From positions 145,480,744-145,544,743 of the forward strand of contig NC_058521.1 of NCBI RefSeq assembly GCF_904849725.1: 64,000 nt of DNA, written 5' to 3'. The notes below the pieces were generated by a model, which saw only the letters and a program-made list of their open reading frames with translations, had not been told where the DNA came from and searched no databases. A program made the position numbers and the translations under genes. Positions 11,246 to 20,702 of the stretch are shown here, one piece after another. The DNA is from Hordeum vulgare subsp. vulgare (lineage: Eukaryota; Streptophyta; Magnoliopsida; Poales; Poaceae). How positions within the stretch are numbered: the first letter of the stretch is position 1; each line of letters starts with the position of its first letter.

Positions 11246-12340
11246 TAACATGGTTGACATGACCTTTTGAAAGGGGTTTGGCTTGATGACTCCAGAATTC
11301 CCATTACCATTATTGCTCTCTGGGCATGCATTGGAGTAGTGGCCCATCTTTCTGCACTTGAAGCACTGGACCTGATTAAGGTCTCTCTGCACTGGCACAT
11401 TCTGGCGGTTCTGATTATTACTACCTCCATTACCATTGCCATTACCATTGCCATTGTTGCCCTTGTGTCCATTATGATGATGGTGTCCATTATGATTGTG
11501 GCCATTACCTCCACTATGATGATGCCCATTACCTCCATGGTGATGATGTCCATTACCTCCATGATTATGATATGAAGTGAGTGGCTTCTGCTGTGGTCCT
11601 GAATTAAACTTGTTGTTGCTATACTTCCTGTTGCGGTTCTCTGTTTCCTGATGCTTTCCCTCAAGCACAATAGCCTTATCAACAAGCTCCTGGTAATTAC
11701 CAAAAGTGGCCACAGTCATCTAAACTCCCAAATCATCATTCAGGCCCTCCAAGAACTTCTCTTGTCTAGCTGCATCAGTATTAACATCATTAGGAGCATA
11801 ACGTGCAAGTTTATTGAACTCCTCCACATACTCATTAATTGAGCGACCTCCCTGACGCAAGCTGCGAAACTCCTTCTTCTTTAGACTCATGGCGCCAGCA
11901 GACACATGTGCGGCGCGGAAAGCTGCCTCAAACTGCGCCCATGTGATAGTATCAATGGGATAGGTGACCAAGTAGTTGTCCCACCAAGCTGCGGCAGGGC
12001 CCTCCAATAGATGTGAGGCAAACCTCACCCTCTCTGCATCTGTGCATCCAACGGTCTACAGGTTCCTACCAATAGAACGAAGCCAATCATCCGCCATAAT
12101 AGGTTCAGGGCTGCTGGAGAACCTCTGAGGATTCAACCTCAAGAACCTAGTGAGCATATCCATAGGTGGCGGAGGCGGTGGGTTGTTGTTGTTATTGTTG
12201 GCCAAGCTCTGGGCAAGCAACTGGATCAACTGGCCTTGTCCCTCAAGTATCTGCCGCACATATCGCGGTGCATCATTGGCATTGCCATCATTGTTGCCTG
12301 CTCCTGCATTCCTGTCCCTAGGCTCACGTCTCGGCGGCAT
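11246..12340 (-). pseudogene. Gypsy-4 gag
   Basis: The Met at 12340-12338 (MPPRREPRD) is chosen because it begins the conserved Gag and follows the primer site at a usual distance. The capsid-like part (FASHLLEGPAAAWWDNY) is followed by a long His/Asn/Gly-rich tract (about 11390-11580) and a CCHC knuckle (CFKCRKMGHYSNAC) for RNA binding. Two TAG stops (near 12056 and 11720) break the frame; both fit C-to-T change at Gln codons. The Asn/Pro tract near the N-terminus is low complexity. Confidence 0.9.
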
Positions 12341-12800
12341 CTGGTGGGCAAGAATAGATAAGAAAATAGATAGAATAGGTCTAGAGGAATATAGATATTC
12401 TACCCATATGCATATTATGATCAAGGTAATATATATGAGGCAACAAAACATCACAATAAATAACACAAACAAGCATAACAATAATCAAACATATCTATAT
12501 ATATAGTCGAATAATCTCGACAAGATCCTAGTTTCACAAACATGTAAAATAACAATCAAGCAAGCAACCCAGTATCGTCATGCCACAAAGCGGGCATAAT
12601 CAGATACGCTAACATGTTAATATCGGAAATAAAAACAAGATAAGTGGTGGTCTCAACACTAGTTCCTACTTAAGCTGGTCAAGATACTAGAGTGGTTGTC
12701 TAATGAAAGAGTAAGATGTAGACAAAGTGTATAGAATAAATTTTCACTCCTATGGCTTTTCTAATCCATTTTCTAGGGCCACGACCTACAGTCAGCGCAT

Positions 12801-12813
12801 TGCTCTGATACCA
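12801..12813 (-). other. Gypsy-4 primer binding site
   Basis: TGGTATCAGAGCA on minus, two bases inside the 5' LTR end, is complementary to the 3' end of initiator Met tRNA, the standard primer for Gypsy elements. Confidence 0.9.
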
Positions 12814-13090
12814 TCTGTAACGACCAAACCTCGAAGGATTTGAGTCTCTGTGCTTTACTGTGCTAGTCCCTGGATCGACTCACTAGCACACACAGTATAG
12901 ATGAATAGCAGAATAGCAGGTGCATCATTTATTACAACGTATGATCCAGAATTTATAAAATATAACAATCTGCATAGCACTTAGCTAGCTTTATTCTATT
13001 AAACAACGGAAAAGTAGTAGAATAATAACGATGAGTCCCATCATAGCCCACTGGCGATGTTGAGTGAAGACTCGCGACCCTAACGGTACC

Positions 13091-14918
13091 TTACTCCTCG
13101 TCTGAATATCCTGCAACATGATACGTTGCAGCCATATAGGTCAATACTTTGAATGTATTGGCAAGTTACACAGGAAAAGTAATATAACAGACCTACATGT
13201 ATATGCATAGTATAACAAGAGAAAGGCTGATGGTTATTTTGCAGAAAGCTGATTTTATCCTCATAGCTACCTAATAGTCAAGTTTTAATTTGTTTGCTAC
13301 AATAACTCACATATGGTTGAATTGGCATCTCCAACTCCAACCTATTACCATCATTAAGTTTCCCACCAAGTTTTATTAAGTGTGTCATCTGTCAAGAACA
13401 TCCAACAACTGCAATGGCCTAGCTGCTCAAAATTGTCCATAACCGGGGACACGGCTAATCATGATTAGTTTATACACTCTGCAGAGGTTTGCACACTGTA
13501 CCCACTAGACCCAACCCGAAGATTGAGACGAAGTCTTTCAGAAGCAGTCACCTCCACCCAACGGCAAGCCGGTACACCTATTTATATCTACATCTGCTAG
13601 CTTTGCCCAGGCAAGGTCCCCACAACCTACTCAACTAAGCTAGACCCCATATAGCTAGTGGTTGCGCACGGAAGCTACTAGTCACTAAGTCTGTCTGATC
13701 TTTTTGAACCTGGGCGGCATTCCACTTACATTCAGAGGGTAGAAACCATGATGTTCTTGAAACCACCCAGCAATACCATATCCGCCCAGAGGTGTATTAT
13801 ATCCTGAATTACTACTCAATTTATTTTGTAGTAATCCTCACATAATCTCAATGAATACTGGAACCAATCCCCGTCTACATAGCATAGCAAAATTTTATCT
13901 AACACGATCTTCATGACAAGGCAATATAGCTCCATAGCATAGCAATAGTAATATTTCTATACATGCATAATTTTCATAGGGTGATATAATACTACATGCA
14001 TAGAAAATAATAGGTAAAGGATGATCAATATGTAACTTGCCTTGATTCTGGTTCAGAAAGTCACACTCCTGACAATAGTTTGCGTCGCACTCCGCACAAT
14101 CTACACGTTGCAAACAATCACACCAATCAATCACCACAATCACATAACACCAAATAAAACCATCAGCAATAAAACAACTTGTTTAAAACCCAAGCATAAA
14201 TAGCATGGCAGCAGGTATAAAATCATCTACATGCTGATACGATGACAACGCAAAAAGAATCAACTAAATAGGATGAACGGTTTGCAAAATATGGCCTCCG
14301 ATAGGTCTAATATAAATCCGATTTAACAAAAAACTTAATTTTTGAAAACTGAAAACTACTGGTTCTAACATGTTCTACTCATCAATACGAGATCACAGGA
14401 AAAAGAATTTTCTGATTCGGAGTTACGAGTAAAAAGAATCTGAAAGAGCTAAAAACAGGTTAAAAATAGACTAAATTTCGTCCTGAAGCTATTCATCGGG
14501 GTTTGATGAATCGGCTCGTGCGTGCGTTCTCACCACGAACAGCGGGGAAAAACGGAACCGTCTCGGTGTGGCTCCTCCGATGGTGCTCCGGTGGCGGTCG
14601 AACGGACTCCGGTGATGGCGGCTCCGCGAACTCCGGCGAACACGGACGAACTTCGGACGTGCGCGGCGTGTTCCTGCGATGCTCGAGGCTGCTGTGCGTG
14701 CTGTGCGAATCGGGAGCAGGGGCTTCTGTTCCTGGGGCTTCGATCCGTGGGACTTTATGCCCTCGCGAGGGGAGTCCTGCTCGGTTCTCTGATCCTGCTC
14801 GGGACAGGAAAACTAAAGCGACCTCGGGCGATGGGGCGATAGGAGTCCGGCTCGGGATGCAATACGGTGCGGGCCCCCTGGCAACGACAGGAGGCTTGGG
14901 CGTTGGGGCGTGAGGCAT
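13091..14918 (-). CDS. Predicted three-exon LTR-encoded protein with CxxC pair
   Basis: Predicted join on minus: exon 1 14918-14534, exon 2 14100-14041, exon 3 13110-13091, giving 465 nt and 154 residues with no internal stop. Exon 1 encodes a Pro-, Ser- and Arg-rich N-terminus. Exon 2 supplies C-x2-C-x4-C-x2-C, a possible zinc site. Exon 3 ends Asp-Glu-Glu-stop. Intron 1 has a GTGAGA donor and a gtgtag acceptor. Intron 2 has a GCAAGT donor after caag and a ttgcag acceptor. All phases agree (1,1). The start Met is the first in this copy; in the left LTR an earlier ATG aligns with ATT here. The position, upstream of the primer site, puts it in the RNA leader. The function is unknown and expression untested. 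Confidence 0.5.
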
Positions 14919-15380
14919 GGGCGCTGGGAGTCCCGTGGCTGGGGCTCCAGCGCTGGGGAACCTTGCTGGCTCAATGGGGGCACGTGGTGCGCTAGTGGCC
15001 TCGTTGCCTGGGAGCTGCGCTAGCTAGCGCTGGGGCTCGAGCTGGCTCGGTGGGGCTAGTCAACGCTAGGAGCCCTTGGTGGCCTGGGGCGATGGAATCG
15101 CTGGCTAGGCTGAGCCTTCGGCTCGGCCTGGCCGGTTCCTCTTTTTTTTAAATAAAATGAACAAACAGCCATAAAAGAAAAAATATGTATATATAAATAA
15201 TAAAAAGTATATATATATATATTTATATTTTCTAGTTAAATAAAATACCAGAAAATAACATACATATATACTATAATACTTAGAAAAAAAACAGAATAAT
15301 ATATACACAAAATATATACATATAATATACGCATATAGTAATATATATATTAAAATGCTAATATAGACACATATATATCT

Positions 15381-16407
15381 ATCCCGACTAATAAATCACC
15401 TATTGCTTCTGTGATACGTCATTAAAACTGCCTGTAAAGTTCTCTAATATTACCCACCAATGCCACTATATAATACCCACCAATGCCACTATATAAGTTT
15501 TAAAAAATGTTTTGCAGGAAATCCTTGCATGGGCCGGCCCAAGCATAGGGACTAGCTATACTACGCTCTGCTCGCTGGAAAATACACAGCACGCCCATTT
15601 GGGCCAGCCCATGGGAGGGGGCCTATTTTTTAGTTTTTGAGTTACTATTATTTATCTGTTCCTTTTTATTTTTTCTAATTCAAATTAACTAAAAGTAAAC
15701 TTTCGAAATGCAAAAAATTGTATTTACATAAATGTTTCATAAAACATAAAATGTTTGCAAATTCAAAAGTTGTTCATGATTTTTTTTAAATCTTTACATA
15801 TTAAAAAATCGTAATTTTGGAGAAAACATTCGTGAATAAAAAAAAGTCTATCATTTTGCGAAATTTCTTTAATGCAATTAAAAAATGTTTAATAATTCAA
15901 AAAATGAATTATTCGCCAATTCATAAGAAAATACTTGAAAACAGTTCGTAATATAAAATATTGTTTGGAATTTTTTAAAAAATGTTTATAAATAGTAAAA
16001 AAAATGTTTTTGATTTTAGAAATGTTCCCAAATTTGTAAAAATGTTCACGAATAATCGAGTGTATGCATTTAAACATTAATGCTTCTGAGTCTTTTAGAT
16101 TATATACGTGAGTGAATATTGAAGAATTAATTGTGAGGGTGGATTGGAATATTATAGTATATTTTAAAAAATGTTTCTTGAAATTCAGAATAATTATTTG
16201 AGTTATCAAGTTTTTTGACAACAATGATATTTTTTTAAAAACCTGAATATTGTTTCAACTTGTGAATTGTGAGAAAAATTAAAAGAAGAAATATTTTCTT
16301 GCATTTGTGAACAAAATTTTGAAATCATGCAATGGGATATGGACATAATGTGGTCATCGCCATTGAAGATGGTGTTTTTTCCCGCTGCAACGCACGTGTC
16401 CTTTTGC
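15381..16407. mobile_element. ~1 kb AT-rich insertion in Gypsy-4 right LTR
   Basis: The left LTR is continuous where this copy has about 1 kb of extra DNA: the flanks are ...acacatatatat on the left and aagtataaaataa on the right. The insert begins with a GC-rich part (gggccggccc, gggccagccc at 15531-15620), then becomes very AT-rich with many aaaaatgtt words, and ends near ccgctgcaacgcacg. No transposase or clear terminal inverted repeat is seen, so I leave it unclassified. Confidence 0.6.
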
Positions 16408-16761
16408 TATAAGTATAAAATAAGTTCCCTAATAAATAATAAAGGAACCTAGTTCCACCTAATGCAAACTTTTGAAAATAGCTTTTATGCAATAGGACGA
16501 ACAACGAGCTTTTAAAAACTCGACAAAAAATAATTTCGGACATTATAAAATTTGCAAAACCAAATTGGTGACTCCAAATAATTTTCGAAACATTATGCAT
16601 TTTTATTTGACAGGGAAGAAGTCATATTATCTCCACTCGAATAACTTGTCTGAAGTTACATAATGAACAAAATTTTCAAAAGAGCAAAATAATGTATAAA
16701 AATATGAGATTTATATGAATGATCTATTAACATCCGCATTTAAGAAAATTGGGATGTTACA

Positions 16762-17994
16762 ATTATTGAGCCTCGTTCTAGCATGGTAAAGGCAAAAGGT
16801 AAAGGAGCCGAGCTTTGTAGTGCTCGTCGGGCTTGGACAGGCCCGGGGTCAGGTGTTCGACCAAGATGATCCGAACGGTGTCGATGTTGTCCGTAACGAC
16901 GAAGCACTGGCCGACGACGGCGAGTCGCCCGTGACGACGACCGCGGTTGGGGGCCGAGAGCGGCGACATCTCAGCGAGACGATGGCCGGGTGGCGAGGCC
17001 GAGCCGGCTATGGCACGATGGTGGCAGAGGCGAATCCGGCTCGAGGGCAGGTAGGTGCGGCGTCGGAGCGAAGCGGGTGATGCGACGGGCCGGCTCGAAG
17101 GCGGACAACTCCAGCGGTGGAGACGAGTCCCTATGCACATCCAATTCCGAGTCGTGGCTGGCTGGGCGAATTCGCGTTGCGTCCTCCTTTCTGGATGGCA
17201 ACCTGGGCAGGGCTTCGAATTCTTCAGAACTTAATTTACTAGGGAAAAAACCATGTACTATGTGATTTAGCTAGCATGAAATCACGCCTATGGTTGATTC
17301 TTCTTCACGTGAAAACCGAACCATGTACTTGAGATCGTACCAGACATTGTATTCTTATTAAGTCACATCCATCAATCATAGTATGCTGTCTGAAAGCTAG
17401 GACCTCCTGGTTTTGGCTGTTTCGAGGAACTCTGCATGATTTTGCACTCTTCAGCTCTTCATAAAGAATTTACCTCACGCCGTGATGTGCGCAATTAACG
17501 TAGTGGCGATGAATGGTTTTTTACTATCGGCCTGCGGAACAAACTGCGGCCTTGGTATACGTGCAGAGCAAAACTGAACCTACGAATCGGCGGAAGTCGT
17601 GATTTTCCTCACAGATGCAAGCACCGCCATGCGTACGGAACCAGATCGATTGCACGCACGTGGCTTTGTAGGACGGCTCAGCGGCGGAAAACAATATTCT
17701 GTCAGTAATTGATCTGTCTTCGGATTCGACAGATTGCCATAGATGCACGCGACGGTGCACATGTTGGAACCCTGATCTTTCGATCTTGAATCTTGTATTG
17801 ATCGTCACAATTTTGATTGCCAAACAATTAATTTACCGGCTCTCCCTGAAAGTTGTCGAATGTCGGGTTATCCAATGCAACGGTTCCTTGCCGACTCTTC
17901 TTCAGACGATCGATCGTGAGCTCCTTGATCCCTGGAAAGATCCCTTCAAAAACACAATACCACCATGCGATTTGGCCCCAAGGTGGGCGCCAAC
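16762..17994. other. 3' internal region of non-autonomous element
   Basis: Continuation of the internal domain after Gypsy-4. It includes a GC-rich block (16800-17200) with overlapping open frames on both strands, typical of high GC, and an ordinary region to 17994. The last bases before the 3' LTR (aaggtgggcgccaac) are purine-rich and may serve as the polypurine tract. No known domain is recognised. Confidence 0.55.
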
Positions 17995-18624
17995 TGTTGT
18001 GGTTTTGTCACGGCACATGTCCTCGTGCAAGGACTTAGGTGTGAGGCCATCACAACCATGTCGCGGCTGGTCGGAATCGAGGGACGCGAGTTTACCCAGG
18101 TCCGGCCCCTCCGATGGAGGTAAAAGCCTACGTCCTGCTTGTGTTTCATTGATGAAGATGATGACCTCGATTACAAGGGTGCAGACTCGGCATCTCTAAT
18201 CTCGTGGGTGTCTAATCTGTCTATCTCATGATTTGTCTTGTCTAGACCTAAGTTGTGAATCGTGTCCCTCTTGGGGCGCCTTACCCCTCCTTATATAGGT
18301 GGAAGGGGTAGGTTTACGTGTAGAGTCCTACTAGGAGTAGGAATAGGACTAGTCTCTCTTGAATCATATTCCAGGCCTTGTTTCCTTCTTGTGGGAGTCT
18401 TTCCTCTTCTTGGGCCTTCTGTGTGAGTCGGCCCTCCTGGCCTCTCTATGAGTCGTCTTATGCCAGGGTGCATGCTGGGCCTTGGGCCTTTGTCGTTTGT
18501 GTGAGTCGCCTGCTGGGTCATGTATGACCCGCCCTCCAGGTCACTGTTGAGTCGCTGATGCGTTGCCAATTCCTTGGCGGGTCATACTTCAAGCCGAGTT
18601 ACACCGTGGGGTATATCCCCAACA
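17995..18624 (+). repeat. 3' LTR of non-autonomous element
   Basis: Starts TGTTGTGG and ends CCCCAACA. Direct repeat of 164-804, with a TATA-like box at 18291-18298. Confidence 0.9.
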
Positions 18625-19639
18625 CGACGTGTCCTGAGACTGAGATACGCGGCTCTTATCGGGGTCGTCGACACGTCGGGAGGTCTTGCCAGATTTGTCT
18701 TACCTTAGCGATATATCTTGCGTATAGGGATTCCGGTGAAACTTTGGGTCTCCTCAAAGTTGAGGTTTTCCTCTAAGGAATCCGACGAGATCACGAGTTT
18801 CGTGATAGAGGATTACTTTGCGGCTCGTGACAGTTTGTGATGGACTAGTTGGAGCCCCCCTGCAGGGTTTAATCTTTCAGAAAGCCGTGCCCGCGGTTAT
18901 GTGGCAAATATGGATATTTTGTTAACATTCGGTTCTACACAATTTGAAGTAACTCTAATAAAACTGCCAACTGTGTGCGTAACCGTGACTGTGTCCTTCG
19001 GAGATCGCTCTCCAATCGAGAACACGGTGGGGTTATGTTTGATGTAAGTAGGTGTTCAGGATCACTTAGTGATCAATCTAGTCTTCGATCGCTCGCCTAG
19101 ACCACCATATGATTACCATGATCATTGTAAGGTAGCCACCATATATACTTAGGTTGCTGCAAACCCATACACTTATCCTTCCTCACCCAATAACTTGGCT
19201 ATATTCGATACCAAGGTCATACGATTTCTGAGTCCCCGTGACTCACAGATTACTACAAACACCAACATGTACAGGTACGCCCGACGCAGGAGATCCTGAT
19301 GACAACCAGCTGAAGTGGGAGTTGGATGAGGACTCTGGTCGACTGTACATGAACTATCCGGAGGACTGAGGCCGTGGTCGTGATCGTCGGGCCAGCATGC
19401 GGGATGTCATAGTTTTACTTGTTTCATGTTGTCCGTAGCGGGACTAGACTATGCTCTGAATAATGTGTGTCTGTAAGCTTAATGCTATACTCTTATCAGA
19501 TGGCAAGTGTATGCCCTACTTGTCACTCTTTCATTTATGTAATGTTATGATTATCTCGCTTGCAAAACATTTAGAGCGCCCCTTTCCCTTTTGAGGCCTC
19601 GCCACCAAAATAGGAAAGGGTCGCATCTTAGTCATTACA
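18625..19639 (+). repeat. Gypsy-1 5' LTR, right segment
   Basis: Resumes the LTR broken at 163 and runs to ...GTCATTACA at 19639. It parallels 54848-55837 of Gypsy-3. The stretch 19269-19369 is the last exon of the LTR-embedded ORF described for Gypsy-2 and Gypsy-3. Confidence 0.88.
19269..19369 (+). pseudogene. LTR-embedded ORF, last exon, Gypsy-1 copy
   Basis: 101 nt in the same frame and of the same length as the last exons of Gypsy-3 (55484-55584) and Gypsy-2 (44915-45015). The peptide runs TGTPDAGDPDDNQLKW... to LYMNYPED and a TGA. The acceptor that reads caacag in the other copies is caacat here (19268), so splicing at this place would fail. The upstream exons lie left of the window. 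Confidence 0.5.
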
Positions 19640-19641
19640 AG

Positions 19642-19656
19642 TTGGTAATCAGAGTC
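19642..19656 (+). other. Gypsy-1 primer binding site (mutated)
   Basis: gttggtaatcagagt just inside the LTR resembles the TTGGTATCAGAGC Met-tRNA site with an extra A. Gypsy-3 has ttggcaatcagagcc at the same place. Confidence 0.7.
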
Positions 19657-20702
19657 TTACGACCATATGATCCTTTGTGTGGTCGAACTTGGCCGAGTCG
19701 AGTCTAGTAAAATGATTTGAGTCTTAGTTATATCGGAGAGTAGGTTTCTTTTTTTCTCCTCTTCTATGCTCTGGTGAGGTTCTCGACTTAGGAAATCTTA
19801 ATTCTACTCCTCTTCTCACTCAAAAAAAAATTAGGATCAGACGGATATTTTGAAATCTATATGATATCGATGTGACAGAGTTCTGTCTTGGTGCCTCCTG
19901 TCTGACTTGATTTCTTCTGGGGAGTTGAGTTCCAGGGGATTCTTGTGCACATCGCCATCATTCAAATTTTTTGGTATCTCAGGACGGAGGATGTTCGTAA
20001 TTGCTTCAATACTAGTAGTGACGAGAGGAGTCCGGCTTCCCCAGTACTGGTGCAGAGAGTTCCGGATGTATCGCACACTTTGTATCGTTGTGATTACGAG
20101 GGTCTGTGTTAGATGAAGGTCCGAGATTCTGGTTATGTGTTGACGGATGTGATACACTAGACGGGTTAGTATAGGAGTTGTGTGACATATTACTCATTGT
20201 ATCCGTGTACTAGATTGCATGACCAGATATTTCGGAATTCATAGGTGGGATATCAGGTAGTGACTTATAGGACAATCTTCCTATAGATGCATGATGTGAG
20301 GTTGGGATTCGACATTCAGTGGGTAAGTTTGTTCATGGTGGTCTTACAGCAGTTCTCGTTGTGTCTTAAAGAGTCCTTGTAGCTTGCTACGACTCGGGGA
20401 CGCTTCGTAAGTCATGTGCACTGCCTTGCACAGGATGGCTACTATAAATTCGAGCCCGTGCGATCATATCCACGAAGATATCGGATGGAATCTTTGTCAT
20501 ACGTTTGTTCCGAGCAGTTCTAGCTCATACTTGGTTTGCAAGTGGTCTTTAATCAGCTATTGTCGACAATCACTTTGAGGAAGCATTCTTACTATTTTGT
20601 TCGAGTGCAATTGCTAAATATTCTTGTTCAGATATTTCTGCCTATTGATTCAGCTTTACCTTGAATGTTATTCTCTCGGCTAATGTGTTGTCCGTCTTTA
20701 GG
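19657..20702 (+). other. Gypsy-1 5' untranslated leader
   Basis: About 1 kb between the primer site and gag, aligning with 55855-56705 of Gypsy-3. No gene is seen in it. Confidence 0.7.

Larger units (their letters stand above)
4879..16761 (-). mobile_element. Gypsy-4: Tekay-like chromovirus with inverted LTRs
   Basis: The gag-pol of this Ty3/Gypsy element reads on the minus strand (12340 to 7861), with a TGGTATCAGAGC primer site at 12813-12801 and a polypurine tract near 7866-7852. The flanking repeats are in opposite orientation: 4879-7850 reads TGTAACATCCC...GGTCGTTA on plus, and 12816-16761 reads TGTAACATCCC...GGTCGTTACA on minus. The right copy is correctly placed as 5' LTR, while the left copy is flipped relative to it. 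The outer flanks attct (4874-4878) and attat (16762-16766) look like one target duplication with a mismatch. Order and content otherwise match chromoviruses: gag, AP, RT, RNase H, INT, chromodomain. Confidence 0.85.
12816..16761 (-). repeat. Gypsy-4 5' LTR (right copy)
   Basis: This LTR reads TGTAACATCCC from 16761 to ...GGTCGTTACA at 12816 on minus, followed correctly by the primer site. It is 3.95 kb, about 1 kb longer than its partner because of the insertion at 15381-16407. Without that insertion it aligns with the reverse complement of 4879-7850 over its whole length. Confidence 0.88.
164..18624 (+). mobile_element. Non-autonomous LTR element with nested Gypsy-4
   Basis: Two direct repeats of about 640 bp (164-804 and 17995-18624) begin TGTCG/TGTTG and end CCCCAACA, as LTRs do. 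The flanking five bases are caacg (159-163) and cgacg (18625-18629), a target duplication with one mismatch of the CpG-decay kind. The uninterrupted Gypsy-1 host sequence is visible in the related LTR at 45640-45660 (reverse), which supports these boundaries. Internal DNA at 805-4878 and 16762-17994 has no gag, protease, RT or integrase, so the element must have used proteins supplied elsewhere. Gypsy-4 (4879-16761) is nested inside. No clear initiator-Met primer site follows the 5' LTR. Confidence 0.85.

Noticed and set aside
16778..17265. Possible captured gene fragment on either strand
   Set aside because: Frames overlap on both strands in GC-rich DNA and none shows a recognisable domain; I cannot support a gene call.
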